Source: an uncultured Collinsella sp. (GTDB lineage: Bacteria > Actinomycetota > Coriobacteriia > Coriobacteriales > Coriobacteriaceae). Taken from it: a DNA stretch of 64,000 nucleotides. Where the stretch lies: positions 62,001 to 126,000 of the forward strand of contig CABUIY010000004.1 in NCBI GenBank assembly GCA_902491765.1. Direction: 5' to 3'. The notes under the pieces are model-generated. The model saw only the letters and a program-made list of their open reading frames with translations. It was not told the origin of the DNA and ran no database searches. Position numbers and translations under genes: made by a program. Shown one piece after another: positions 1-7,794 of this stretch; the stretch's first letter is position 1; every line of letters starts with the position of its first letter.

Positions 1-1
1 C

Positions 2-1879
2 TACGGTGACTTTTTGGTTAATGCTCAGGGCGAGGACGTCGTCGCCGGTATCCGCAACACCGAGCCCATCGTCGACCTCAAGACCACCCCGGGCCTCGAG
101 TCCGCAGGTGAGGAGCTCGAGCGCGTGTTCCTGACGCTCGAGGATCATTACCGCGATATGTGCGATATCGAGTTCACCGTCGAGCAGGGCAAGCTCTGGA
201 TGCTCCAGACCCGCGTGGGCAAGCGTACCGCCACCGCCGCCCTGCGCATCGCCATCGAAATGGTCGAGGAAGGCCTGATCACCCGCGAAGAGGCCGTGAG
301 CCGCATCGATCCCGCGCAACTCGACCAGCTCCTTCACCCGCAGTTTGACGCCTCCAAGAAGTACGAGGCTCTCGCCAGCGGTCTTAATGCCAGCCCCGGT
401 GCCGCCGTGGGCGAGGTCGTGTTCTCGAGCGACGACGCTGTCGCGCGCGCCAACGAGGGTCACAAGGTCATTCTGGTTCGTTGGGAGACCAACCCCGACG
501 ACCTGAAGGGCATGGTCGCCGCCGAGGGCATCCTGACCAGCCACGGTGGCAAGACGAGCCATGCCGCCGTTATCGCCCGCGGCATGGGTACGCCCTGCGT
601 CTGCGGCGTTGAGCGCTTCCACATCGACGCCGCCGAGAAGGTCGTGCGCATCGAGGGCAGCGACCGCGTATTGCACGAGGGCGATGTCATCTCCATCGAC
701 GGCACCCAGGGCATCGTCGTCGATGGTCCCGTCGACCTGGTCTCTGCCGAGCTTACCGGCGACCTGGACACCATCCTGTCCTGGGCCGACGAGATTCGCC
801 TGGACGAGACCTGTGGCCATGCCAACCATGTGCGCGTCAACGCCGACAATCCTGAGGATGCCGAGCTCGCCCTCGAGTTTGGCGCCGAGGCCATTGGCCT
901 GTGCCGCACCGAGCACATGTTCCTGGGTGACCGCAAGAACATCATCCAGAGCTTTATCCTGTCTGACGATGAGGCCGTGAAGCAGCAGGCCCTGGCCGAC
1001 CTGCTCAAGGTTCAGACCGAGGACTTCCTGGCGATGTTCAAGACCATGTCCGGTCGCGATGTGGTCGTCCGCCTGCTCGATCCGCCGCTTCATGAGTTCC
1101 TGGATAATCCTCGCGAGCTCGAGGTTGCCATCACCAAGAAGGAAGCCGCTGGCGCCAGCGAGGAAGAGCTTGCCGTCCTGCGCACCCGCCTGCGTCGTAT
1201 CGACGGCATGGTCGAGTCGAACCCCATGCTCGGCCTACGCGGCGTGCGCCTGTCCGTCGTCTTTAGCGATCTGCCGCTCATGCAGGTCCGCGCCGTCGCC
1301 ACGGCTGCCGCCCGCCTTATCAAGGAGGGCGTCGACCCGCGCCCCGAGATTATGGTCCCGCTCGTTTCCATTACGGCCGAGCATGTTCAGACCCGCGAGG
1401 TTATCGAGCGCGTGATCGCCGAGGTTTCCGTCGAAGAAGGCGTCGAGCTCAATATTCCCGTGGGCACGATGCTCGAGCTGCCGCGCGCCTGCATGGTCGC
1501 TGACGAGATCGCCCATCACGCAGACTTCTTCTGCTTTGGCACCAACGACCTCACCCAGACGACCTTCGGTTTCTCGCGTGACGACGCCGAGGCTAAGTTC
1601 ATCCCGCTGTACATGCATAAGAAGATCTTGAAGGACAATCCCTTCGAGACCATCGATACGGCGGTGCTCGAGCTGGTGCGCATGGCCGTCGAGAAGGGCC
1701 GAGCCACCAACCCCGACATGCACTTTGGCGTGTGCGGCGAGCACGGCGGCGACCCCAAGTCCATCAAGGGCCTGTTTAACGTGGCCGACGTGGACTACGT
1801 GTCCTGCTCGCCCTACCGCGTGCCCCTCGCACGCCTGGCTGCCGCTCAAGCCAAGCTCGAGGCCAAGCGTTCCGCCTAA
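2..1879 (+). CDS. ppdK: Pyruvate, phosphate dikinase, 3' part (5' end outside window)
   Basis: Interconverts pyruvate + ATP + phosphate with PEP + AMP + PPi in the cytoplasm. The frame is already open at base 2 and reads YGDFLVNAQGEDVVAGIRNT, a conserved internal PPDK stretch, so the gene starts upstream of the window; the TTG at 14 is not a start. About 625 of the usual ~880-900 residues are present: the end of the ATP-grasp domain, the mobile phosphohistidine domain with GGKTSHAAVIARGMG (catalytic His codon 560-562), and the PEP-binding TIM barrel ending with GVCGEHGGDP (catalytic Cys codon 1733-1735). In anaerobes PPDK links glycolysis and gluconeogenesis using PPi. It is followed by a strong hairpin. 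Identification is secure. Confidence 0.97.
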   Translation, partial: YGDFLVNAQGEDVVAGIRNTEPIVDLKTTPGLESAGEELERVFLTLEDHYRDMCDIEFTVEQGKLWMLQTRVGKRTATAALRIAIEMVEEGLITREEAVSRIDPAQLDQLLHPQFDASKKYEALASGLNASPGAAVGEVVFSSDDAVARANEGHKVILVRWETNPDDLKGMVAAEGILTSHGGKTSHAAVIARGMGTPCVCGVERFHIDAAEKVVRIEGSDRVLHEGDVISIDGTQGIVVDGPVDLVSAELTGDLDTILSWADEIRLDETCGHANHVRVNADNPEDAELALEFGAEAIGLCRTEHMFLGDRKNIIQSFILSDDEAVKQQALADLLKVQTEDFLAMFKTMSGRDVVVRLLDPPLHEFLDNPRELEVAITKKEAAGASEEELAVLRTRLRRIDGMVESNPMLGLRGVRLSVVFSDLPLMQVRAVATAAARLIKEGVDPRPEIMVPLVSITAEHVQTREVIERVIAEVSVEEGVELNIPVGTMLELPRACMVADEIAHHADFFCFGTNDLTQTTFGFSRDDAEAKFIPLYMHKKILKDNPFETIDTAVLELVRMAVEKGRATNPDMHFGVCGEHGGDPKSIKGLFNVADVDYVSCSPYRVPLARLAAAQAKLEAKRSA

Positions 1880-1917
1880 CGTTTTGGGTTTAGACGCCTA
1901 GCGTAGCCCCCTTCATG

Positions 1918-1945
1918 CCGCCCGTCTCATTCGTGAGACGGGCGG
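1918..1945 (+). terminator. Hairpin terminator after ppdK
   Basis: A 12-bp perfect stem (CCGCCCGTCTCA with TGAGACGGGCGG) closes on a TTCG tetraloop 39 nt after the ppdK stop. A T-rich stretch follows about 15 nt later rather than directly, so termination may be imperfect. Confidence 0.75.
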
Positions 1946-1991
1946 TTACCATGTGCGGGTTTTGTCTTTTTGTCTGCGTAAAAAATTGTTC

Positions 1992-2019
1992 TTGCAGCAG
2001 AAACCCGCGTGTGTATACT
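1992..2019 (+). promoter_or_regulatory. Predicted promoter of rplS
   Basis: TTGCAG and TATACT are separated by 16 nt. A leader of about 60 nt follows, containing the inverted repeat GTGCCG/CGGCAC just before the ribosome binding site; such a leader could take part in L19 autoregulation, but no known family was recognised. Confidence 0.5.
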
Positions 2020-2088
2020 CGAATACGTTTGTTCAACTACGTGCCGGCCAAGGTGGTACGGCACCTCTAGAAGAGTAAGGAATTGCAC

Positions 2089-2430
2089 ATGGATTACATC
2101 CGCGCAATCGAGCGTCAGCAGATCCGCGAGGACATTCCTCAGGTTCGCGTCGCCGACAACGTCAAGGTTCACTACCGCATTAAGGAAGGCGACCGCGAGC
2201 GCATCCAGGTCTTCCAGGGCGACGTCATCCGCATGGCCGGCGCCGGTGCCCGCGAGACCTTCACCGTCCGCAAGATGTCCTTCGGTGTCGGTGTTGAGCG
2301 TACCTTCCCGCTTCACAGCCCGAAGATCGCCAAGCTCGAGGTCGTTCGTCATGGTCGCGTCCGTCGCGCCAAGCTGTACTACCTCCGCGACAAGGTGGGC
2401 AAGGCTGCTCGCATCCCCGAGAAGCGCTAA
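2089..2430 (+). CDS. rplS: 50S ribosomal protein L19
   Basis: Structural protein of the large ribosomal subunit at the 30S-50S interface. The 113-residue product has the usual length and the L19 signatures VFQGDVIRM and [21 protein letters not shown]. The ATG at 2089 is preceded by GTAAGG; a TTG two codons upstream lies too close to that site. It appears monocistronic, with its own predicted promoter and a terminator just downstream. The trmD and rimM genes that often accompany rplS are not adjacent here. Confidence 0.97.
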   Translation: MDYIRAIERQQIREDIPQVRVADNVKVHYRIKEGDRERIQVFQGDVIRMAGAGARETFTVRKMSFGVGVERTFPLHSPKIAKLEVVRHGRVRRAKLYYLRDKVGKAARIPEKR

Positions 2431-2464
2431 GAAGATCGCAGCGTCTGTCCACTCGTTTGGACGT

Positions 2465-2494
2465 AAGGGTCACCTTCGGGTGGCCCTTCTTTTT
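2465..2494 (+). terminator. Intrinsic terminator of rplS
   Basis: A 10-bp stem AAGGGTCACC/GGTGGCCCTT with TTCG loop is followed by CTTTTT. It ends only about 15 nt before the rnhB ribosome binding site, so rnhB must rely on read-through or a promoter overlapping this hairpin. Confidence 0.85.
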
Positions 2495-2523
2495 ATCTGA
2501 TTTGCATGCAAGGAGGGCCTGGT

Positions 2524-3312
2524 ATGGCCAATATGACGAGCTCGGTTTCGGCATCGCAGGTTGCCGGAGAGCTGGCGAGCGCAACGTTTGAGGAGATCCC
2601 CGCCCTCGTGGAGCATTATCGCGAGGACCCGCGCCAGCAGGTGATCAAGGCTTGTGAACGCGCCCTCAAACGCCATGCCAAAGAGCTTGCCGAGCGCGAG
2701 CGCGTCAATGACATGTACGAGCTTATGCATGAGCTTGGCGGCGATGGAGTGGTCGTTGGTGTCGACGAGGTGGGTCGCGGATCGGTGGCCGGTCCTTTGA
2801 CGGTATGCGCTGTCTGCCTTCCTATGGAGCCGCGCGTCTGGGGCATCAACGATTCCAAAAAGCTCACGCCGGCGCGCCGCGAGTTGCTCTCAGTGAAGAT
2901 TGCCGAGGTGGCGACGGCGATCGGTTTTTGCCATATCGCGCCTAAGGATATCGATGAGATGGGCATGGCCCGTGCTATCCGTACCGCCGTTGCGGGCGCC
3001 GTGGCCGATACGGGGCTCGAGCCCGATTGCGTGCTTATGGACGGTAACCCCTTGGGCGCCGTTCCTAACGAGCGCGATGTGGTGAAGGGCGATGCCAAGA
3101 TCGCCTGCATCGCCGCGGCGTCCATCATGGCCAAGGTCACGCGTGACGAGATGATGGTCGAGTACGACGCCGAGTATCCCGAGTACCATCTGGCCGAGTC
3201 GAAGGGCTATGCGAGCCCCGAGCACATCGAGGCCATTCGCAAACATGGACTTTGTCCGCTGCACCGCGTGAGCTTTTGCGGAAACTTTCTGCAGACTGAG
3301 CGCCTTTTCTAG
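2524..3312 (+). CDS. rnhB: Ribonuclease HII
   Basis: Endonuclease that cuts RNA in RNA-DNA hybrids and misincorporated ribonucleotides. The motif GVDEVGRGSVAGPL contains the first catalytic Asp and Glu, and VLMDGNPLGA and the AAASIMAKVTRDEMM segment match later active-site regions. The ATG at 2524 has AAGGAGGG six bases upstream; the TTG-initiated longer frame has none. There is an N-terminal extension of about 75 residues before the catalytic core, a feature seen in some RNase HII subgroups. It stands directly before yraN-comM-dprA, a common order in Gram-positive bacteria. Confidence 0.95.
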   Translation: MANMTSSVSASQVAGELASATFEEIPALVEHYREDPRQQVIKACERALKRHAKELAERERVNDMYELMHELGGDGVVVGVDEVGRGSVAGPLTVCAVCLPMEPRVWGINDSKKLTPARRELLSVKIAEVATAIGFCHIAPKDIDEMGMARAIRTAVAGAVADTGLEPDCVLMDGNPLGAVPNERDVVKGDAKIACIAAASIMAKVTRDEMMVEYDAEYPEYHLAESKGYASPEHIEAIRKHGLCPLHRVSFCGNFLQTERLF

Positions 3313-3315
3313 GCC

Positions 3316-3339
3316 AATTGTGGAGACATGGACCTCTGG
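3316..3339 (+). repeat. 24-nt element, copy 1
   Basis: The segment starting AATTGTGGAGA and ending GACCTCTGG recurs at 63648-63671 with two differences in its middle. Each copy lies about 95-100 nt upstream of an 11-bp direct-repeat array. Function is unknown; two copies in 64 kb is far more than chance for this length. Confidence 0.6.
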
Positions 3340-3361
3340 GGTTTTATAAACCTGCTGGTAG

Positions 3362-3403
3362 CGGGCCGTATGCAACACCATTGTTGCGTACGGCCCGTTT
3401 TTT
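3362..3403 (+). terminator. Intrinsic terminator after rnhB
   Basis: A 15-bp stem, one G-T wobble, pairs CGGGCCGTATGCAAC with GTTGCGTACGGCCCG around an ACCATT loop and is followed by a run of six T. It separates rnhB from the yraN-comM-dprA run, implying a separate promoter downstream. Confidence 0.9.
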
Positions 3404-3410
3404 GACGGCA

Positions 3411-3432
3411 TTTGGTCAGCTTTTGGTTTGCT
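3411..3432 (+). promoter_or_regulatory. Two phased 11-bp direct repeats upstream of yraN-comM-dprA
   Basis: TTTGGTCAGCT is followed immediately by TTTGGTTTGCT. The same 11-bp unit occurs upstream of comEA (35118) and recA (63747). The array lies 8 nt after a terminator and 70 nt before the yraN start, the position expected for an activator site. The bound protein is unknown. Confidence 0.6.
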
Positions 3433-3501
3433 TCCGGTACTTACCCGCATGAAAGGTGCCCTCATCATCGGGGCAATGCAGTGTGCGGGAAAGGAGACCC
3501 C

Positions 3502-3987
3502 ATGAGTGCCGCAAGCAAAAAGAGCAAGACGCAGCAGCTCAAGGAGCGTTGGGAAAACGGCGAGCTCGACTCCGGGGCGATGACGCCCGAGTTTATCAAG
3601 GGACTCAGTCCCCGCGAGCTAGGCATGCTGGGCGAGCTGATCACCATCGACTACTTTAACGAGCGCGGCTACACCTTGCTGGAGCAGGGCTATCGTTGCA
3701 CCGAGGGCGAGGCCGATCTGGTGCTGCTCGATGAGCTCGACGATGTCGTGGTGATGGCCGAGGTCAAGACCAGACGCGTTTCGCTGGATTGCACCACGCG
3801 GGTCTTTCCCGAGGAGGCCGTGGACGCCCAAAAGCAACGCCGCTACCGCCGCATCGCGAGTTGCTATCTCATGGAGCATTATCCGCTCAAGGCGATTCGC
3901 TTCGATGCTGTGGGTGTCACCATCCGCGGCGGGCATATCGCCGAGATCGAGCATCAGTACAACGCGTTCGATTGGCAGGTGTCGTGA
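3502..3987 (+). CDS. yraN: YraN/UPF0102 family endonuclease-like protein
   Basis: Small protein of the UPF0102 family with a predicted restriction-endonuclease or Holliday-resolvase-like fold; the biochemical role is not settled. GEADLVLLDELDDVVVMAEVKTR holds the conserved E-D...ExK catalytic-like signature. The ATG at 3502 has AAAGGAGA seven bases upstream and gives 161 residues, a little longer than usual because of a Lys/Glu-rich N-terminus of about 35 residues. Its stop overlaps the comM start (TGATG), so it is translationally coupled to comM and dprA. That coupling, and the shared 11-bp repeat upstream, suggest a role in DNA processing during transformation. Confidence 0.9.
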   Translation: MSAASKKSKTQQLKERWENGELDSGAMTPEFIKGLSPRELGMLGELITIDYFNERGYTLLEQGYRCTEGEADLVLLDELDDVVVMAEVKTRRVSLDCTTRVFPEEAVDAQKQRRYRRIASCYLMEHYPLKAIRFDAVGVTIRGGHIAEIEHQYNAFDWQVS

Positions 3988-5510
3988 TGGCGTTCGAGAC
4001 GTTTGCCGTTCACGCGGCCTGCATCCGCGGCGTCGAGGCGATTCACGTCACGGTCGAGGTCTCGCTTGCCGGTGGCGTTCCGGGCATCCAGATGCTCGGC
4101 ATTCCGAGTATGGAGGTGATGGAGTCACGCGGTCGTATTCGCTGCGCGATGCGCTCCGCCGGGTTCGAGATCCCGCGCTCGGGCATTACCGTTAACCTGG
4201 CACCCGGCGATATCCGCAAGACCGGTAGCGGCTTTGACCTGCCCATCGCCATCGCGGTTCTAGCGGCCGATGAGCAGATTCCCCGTGACAACCTCGATCG
4301 CTGCCTTATCGCAGGTGAGCTTGGTCTGGACGGTACGGTGCTTCCCGTCAAGGGCGAGGTGGCGTTTCAGCTATTGGCTCGCGACATGGGGCTGTCTTTT
4401 ATCGCCGGCAGGTCCGACCAGCATGTGCCACTCGCGGGCGTAGATTGCGGCTTTATCGACCATCTGTCTCAGCTTGCTCACGGCATGGGCGATGCCGCAC
4501 GGCACTACTTGGATTCCGAGGGTGTCGAGGCGACCTTTGAGCCCGAGCTCGACTATGCAGACGTGCTGGGGCAGGAAGTCGCTAAACGCGGCATGGCGCT
4601 TGCGGCGGCAGGAGAACTCGGCTTGCTCATGATCGGGTCTCCGGGATCGGGCAAGACGATGCTCGCACGCCGTATGACCGGCATCCTGCCCGAGCTTTCC
4701 GTTGAGGATCAGCAGGAGGCACTGTGCATCCATTCGGTTTTGGGTGAGAACATTGATGGCTTGTTGGCGGGGCACCGCCCCTTCCGCAGTCCCCACCACA
4801 GTATTTCGACCGCAGGCCTTATCGGCGGCGGGCGCCCGGTGCACCCGGGTGAGATCAGCCTTGCTCATGGCGGCGTGCTCTTTTTGGACGAGCTTGCCGA
4901 GTTTCCCACTGGCGTGCTGCAGACGCTGCGTCAGCCCATCGAGCGCGGCTACGTGAGGATCGTACGCGTCGACGGGGCTTTTACCTTCCCGTCGCGCTTT
5001 CAGCTGCTGGCTGCGAGCAATCCCTGCCCCTGCGGCTTTTTGGGCGATCGCGAGGTGCCGTGTCGCTGCTCGGCGGCGATGGTGGAGCGCTATCGGGCTA
5101 AGCTGCGCGGTCCTTTGGCCGACCGTATCGACATGATGATCGATGTGACCCGTCCCGACCCCCAAGTGATTATCGAGGGTGCGGAGGGTATGTCGTCGGC
5201 CGAGTTACGTGACTACGTTGTGCGCGGTCGCGCCTTTCGCGCTTGGCGCGAATCCCGTATGGACGATGCGGATGCCGAGGCCGAGGATGACGAGACGCGG
5301 TCCATTGACGGCGTCGTTTCGACCTTTGAGCTCGATGATGCGGCGGAGAAGTGTGTGCTCGGCCTGTCGAAGCGCACGCATCTTACGGGTCGCGGCATCG
5401 TGCGCCTGGTGCGTATCGCGCGTACAATCGCCGACGTCGCCGAGAGCGAGCAAGTGACGCAGGACCACGTGCTCGAGGCGGCGATGTACCAGGGAAGGAG
5501 GGACCAATGA
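3987..5510 (+). CDS. comM: YifB/ComM family AAA+ ATPase (Mg-chelatase-like)
   Basis: ComM-type proteins are ring helicases that promote branch migration during natural transformation (known for Vibrio and relatives). The 507-residue product has an N-terminal Lon-protease-like domain with the PGIQMLGIP and GDIRKTGSGFDLPIA segments, Walker A GSPGSGKT near residue 218, Walker B GGVLFLDELAEF, the AASNPCPCG sensor-like motif, and a C-terminal Mg-chelatase domain. The start is the ATG that overlaps the yraN stop. It overlaps dprA at its end, so yraN, comM and dprA form one transcription unit. Family assignment is firm; a competence role in this organism is inferred. Confidence 0.95.
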   Translation: MAFETFAVHAACIRGVEAIHVTVEVSLAGGVPGIQMLGIPSMEVMESRGRIRCAMRSAGFEIPRSGITVNLAPGDIRKTGSGFDLPIAIAVLAADEQIPRDNLDRCLIAGELGLDGTVLPVKGEVAFQLLARDMGLSFIAGRSDQHVPLAGVDCGFIDHLSQLAHGMGDAARHYLDSEGVEATFEPELDYADVLGQEVAKRGMALAAAGELGLLMIGSPGSGKTMLARRMTGILPELSVEDQQEALCIHSVLGENIDGLLAGHRPFRSPHHSISTAGLIGGGRPVHPGEISLAHGGVLFLDELAEFPTGVLQTLRQPIERGYVRIVRVDGAFTFPSRFQLLAASNPCPCGFLGDREVPCRCSAAMVERYRAKLRGPLADRIDMMIDVTRPDPQVIIEGAEGMSSAELRDYVVRGRAFRAWRESRMDDADAEAEDDETRSIDGVVSTFELDDAAEKCVLGLSKRTHLTGRGIVRLVRIARTIADVAESEQVTQDHVLEAAMYQGRRDQ

Positions 5511-6442
5511 TGGCCGAGGGGACCTTCGAGCTGCATCCAGGTAACGCGTTGTATCCCGAGACCGTTTTGGAGCTTTCTGATGTACCTCAGACGCTCTATG
5601 TGCGCGGCAACCCCGAGGTGCTTTCGACGCCCGCGCTCTCCATCATCGGCGCGCGAAAGGCCTCGCCGTATGGTCTTGCCGTGGCAGAGCTTGCGGCAAA
5701 GGTTGCGGTCGAGGCGGGAGTGACGGTAGTTTCGGGCGGCGCGGTCGGTTGTGACCAGGCCTCGGGTTGGGCTGCGGTCAACGCCGGCGGCAAACACGTC
5801 GTGGTAATGGGGACGGGTGCCGACGTGGTCTACCCGCGTTCGAGCGCGGGGCTTATTACGCGCACGCTCGATACGGGTGGCGCGGTCGTGTCGATCTCTC
5901 CGTGGGGCATGGGTCCGCGCAAGTTTGCCTTTCCGCGCCGCAATCGCGTGATTGCCGCGCTTTCGCAGGCGCTCTTTGTGTCGGAGGCCGGCATGCCCTC
6001 GGGCACGTTCTCGACGGCGGAGGCCGCCATGGACCTGGGGCGCGAGCTGCTTGCGGTACCGGGATCCATCTTGTCACCCGAGTCGCGTGGCACGAATTAC
6101 CTCATTGCGAACGGTGCCTGCTGCATCGTCGACGAGGAATCTATCGAGATGGCTATCTCACGCATCTACGGAACCCTGCGCTACTCGCGCCCCGATGCTC
6201 CCGGCATTGCCGACCTGGATCCAACGCAGCAGACCGTGATGCATGCGCTCATCGCCTCTCCGCTCAAGGTCGACGACATCGCGGCGCTCGTCTCGCTCGA
6301 TGCTGTCGGCGTACTCAAACTCTTGGGTTCGCTTGAACTCGAGGGCCTTATCGAGCGCATGATGGATGGAAGGTATGCGCCCTCCAAGTTTGCCCTTCAC
6401 GCCCAGACACCCTTCGGTCACAATGGAAAACGTGTCAATTAG
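5507..6442 (+). CDS. dprA: DNA-processing protein DprA
   Basis: DprA binds incoming single-stranded DNA and loads RecA during transformation. The product (311 residues) contains the Rossmann-like core: ALSIIGARKASPYG, VVSGGAVGCDQASG, and GVF-type fold regions, with the conserved FPRRNRVIAALS and SGTFSTAEAAMDLGR motifs, plus a C-terminal winged-helix-like stretch. ATG codons at 5507 and 5510 are both possible; AAGGAGGG at 5495-5502 suits either. It overlaps the comM stop. Recall that recA at the end of this window carries the same upstream repeat motif as this operon. Confidence 0.95.
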   Translation: MMAEGTFELHPGNALYPETVLELSDVPQTLYVRGNPEVLSTPALSIIGARKASPYGLAVAELAAKVAVEAGVTVVSGGAVGCDQASGWAAVNAGGKHVVVMGTGADVVYPRSSAGLITRTLDTGGAVVSISPWGMGPRKFAFPRRNRVIAALSQALFVSEAGMPSGTFSTAEAAMDLGRELLAVPGSILSPESRGTNYLIANGACCIVDEESIEMAISRIYGTLRYSRPDAPGIADLDPTQQTVMHALIASPLKVDDIAALVSLDAVGVLKLLGSLELEGLIERMMDGRYAPSKFALHAQTPFGHNGKRVN

Positions 6443-6456
6443 AAAGGTGTTTGCAG

Positions 6457-7794
6457 ATGCAGTTCGATCAGGTGACAGTTATCGGTGGCGGTCTGGCGGG
6501 TTCGGAGTGCGCGATCCAGCTGGCAGATCGCGGTTTTGCCGTAAAGCTGTGCGAGATGCGCCCCCAGGTGAGCTCCCCGGCTCACCATACCGATCACCTG
6601 GCAGAGCTCGTCTGCTCGAATTCGTTTAAGTCGACCCGTCCGGATTCCGCGGCTGGTTTGCTGAAGGCCGAGCTTGAGCGCATGGGTTCAGTCCTGCTCG
6701 ATTGCGCCCATCGCGCGGCTGTTCCCGCCGGCGGTGCCCTGGCGGTCGACCGCGTCAAATTTTCCGAGCTTGTCGAGGCCGAGGTTGCCGCTCGTCCCAA
6801 TATCGAGGTCGTGCACGGCGAGGTCACGCAGATTCCCGAGGGTCACGTGGTCATTGCCGCGGGCCCGCTGTGTTCACCGGCGCTGAGCGAAGAGGTTATG
6901 AAGCTCGTCGGTGGTGATGCCCTGGCATTCTTTGATGCGGCGGCGCCGATCGTCGATGCCTCCACGCTCGATATGGACGTGCTGTTCTCGCAGTCGCGCT
7001 ACGAGGAGCAGGGGGGCGGCGACTATCTCAACGCTCCGCTCAATAAGGAGGAGTACGAGGCCTTTATCGAGGCGCTTACCACGGCCGACCGCGTGGTGCT
7101 CAAAGACTTTGAGGGCGGCGATCTGTTCCAGGCTTGCCAGCCTGCCGAGGAAGTTGCGCGCACCGGCAAGGACGCCATTCGCTTTGGCGCCATGAAGCCC
7201 GTCGGCCTCACCGACCCGCGTACCGGACGTCGCCCCTGGGCGGCGATTCAGCTGCGTGCCGAGAACAAGGAGAAGACCGCCTATAACCTGGTGGGCTTCC
7301 AGACCAACTTGACCTTTGGCGAGCAGAAGCGCGTCTTCCATATGGTGCCGGGCCTGGAGAACGCTGAGTTCTTCCGCTACGGTGTCATGCATCGCAATAC
7401 CTTTGTCGACGCTCCGCACGTGCTCGATGGCACCTTTGCCGTGCCCGGTACCGGCGTGCGCCTGGCCGGTCAGATCACCGGCACCGAGGGGTACATGGAA
7501 GCCGTGGCGACAGGTCTGCTCGCGGCGCTCAACACCTATGCCGAGGCTATCGGTGCCGCGGGCGTCGAGTTGCCGCGTGTGGGTGCCCTGGGTGCGCTCG
7601 TGGGCTATGCGACCGATCCTGCCACCGTGGGCTATCAGCCTATGCATGTCAACTTTGGCCTGGTGCCGCCACTCGAGGACGGTAAGCGCCGCAGCAAGCG
7701 CGACCGCTATCAGGCCTATGCGGACCGTGCGCTCGAGGCCCTCGATGCCTACTTGGCCACGCGTTCCGACTTGTTTGGAGGCGACCGGTCATAG
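6457..7794 (+). CDS. trmFO: Methylenetetrahydrofolate-tRNA-(uracil-5-)-methyltransferase TrmFO
   Basis: Folate- and FAD-dependent enzyme that makes 5-methyluridine at position 54 of tRNA. The N-terminus has the FAD-binding motif VIGGGLAGSECAIQLA, and HHTDHLAELVCSNSFKS is the characteristic TrmFO signature. A second conserved stretch, LAGQITGTEGYMEAVATG, lies near the C-terminus. The 445-residue length is normal. ATG 6457 is chosen over TTG 6451 because GAAAGGTG ends eight bases upstream of it. Its end overlaps the reading frame of xerC, a common trmFO-xerC arrangement in Gram-positive bacteria. Confidence 0.96.
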   Translation: MQFDQVTVIGGGLAGSECAIQLADRGFAVKLCEMRPQVSSPAHHTDHLAELVCSNSFKSTRPDSAAGLLKAELERMGSVLLDCAHRAAVPAGGALAVDRVKFSELVEAEVAARPNIEVVHGEVTQIPEGHVVIAAGPLCSPALSEEVMKLVGGDALAFFDAAAPIVDASTLDMDVLFSQSRYEEQGGGDYLNAPLNKEEYEAFIEALTTADRVVLKDFEGGDLFQACQPAEEVARTGKDAIRFGAMKPVGLTDPRTGRRPWAAIQLRAENKEKTAYNLVGFQTNLTFGEQKRVFHMVPGLENAEFFRYGVMHRNTFVDAPHVLDGTFAVPGTGVRLAGQITGTEGYMEAVATGLLAALNTYAEAIGAAGVELPRVGALGALVGYATDPATVGYQPMHVNFGLVPPLEDGKRRSKRDRYQAYADRALEALDAYLATRSDLFGGDRS

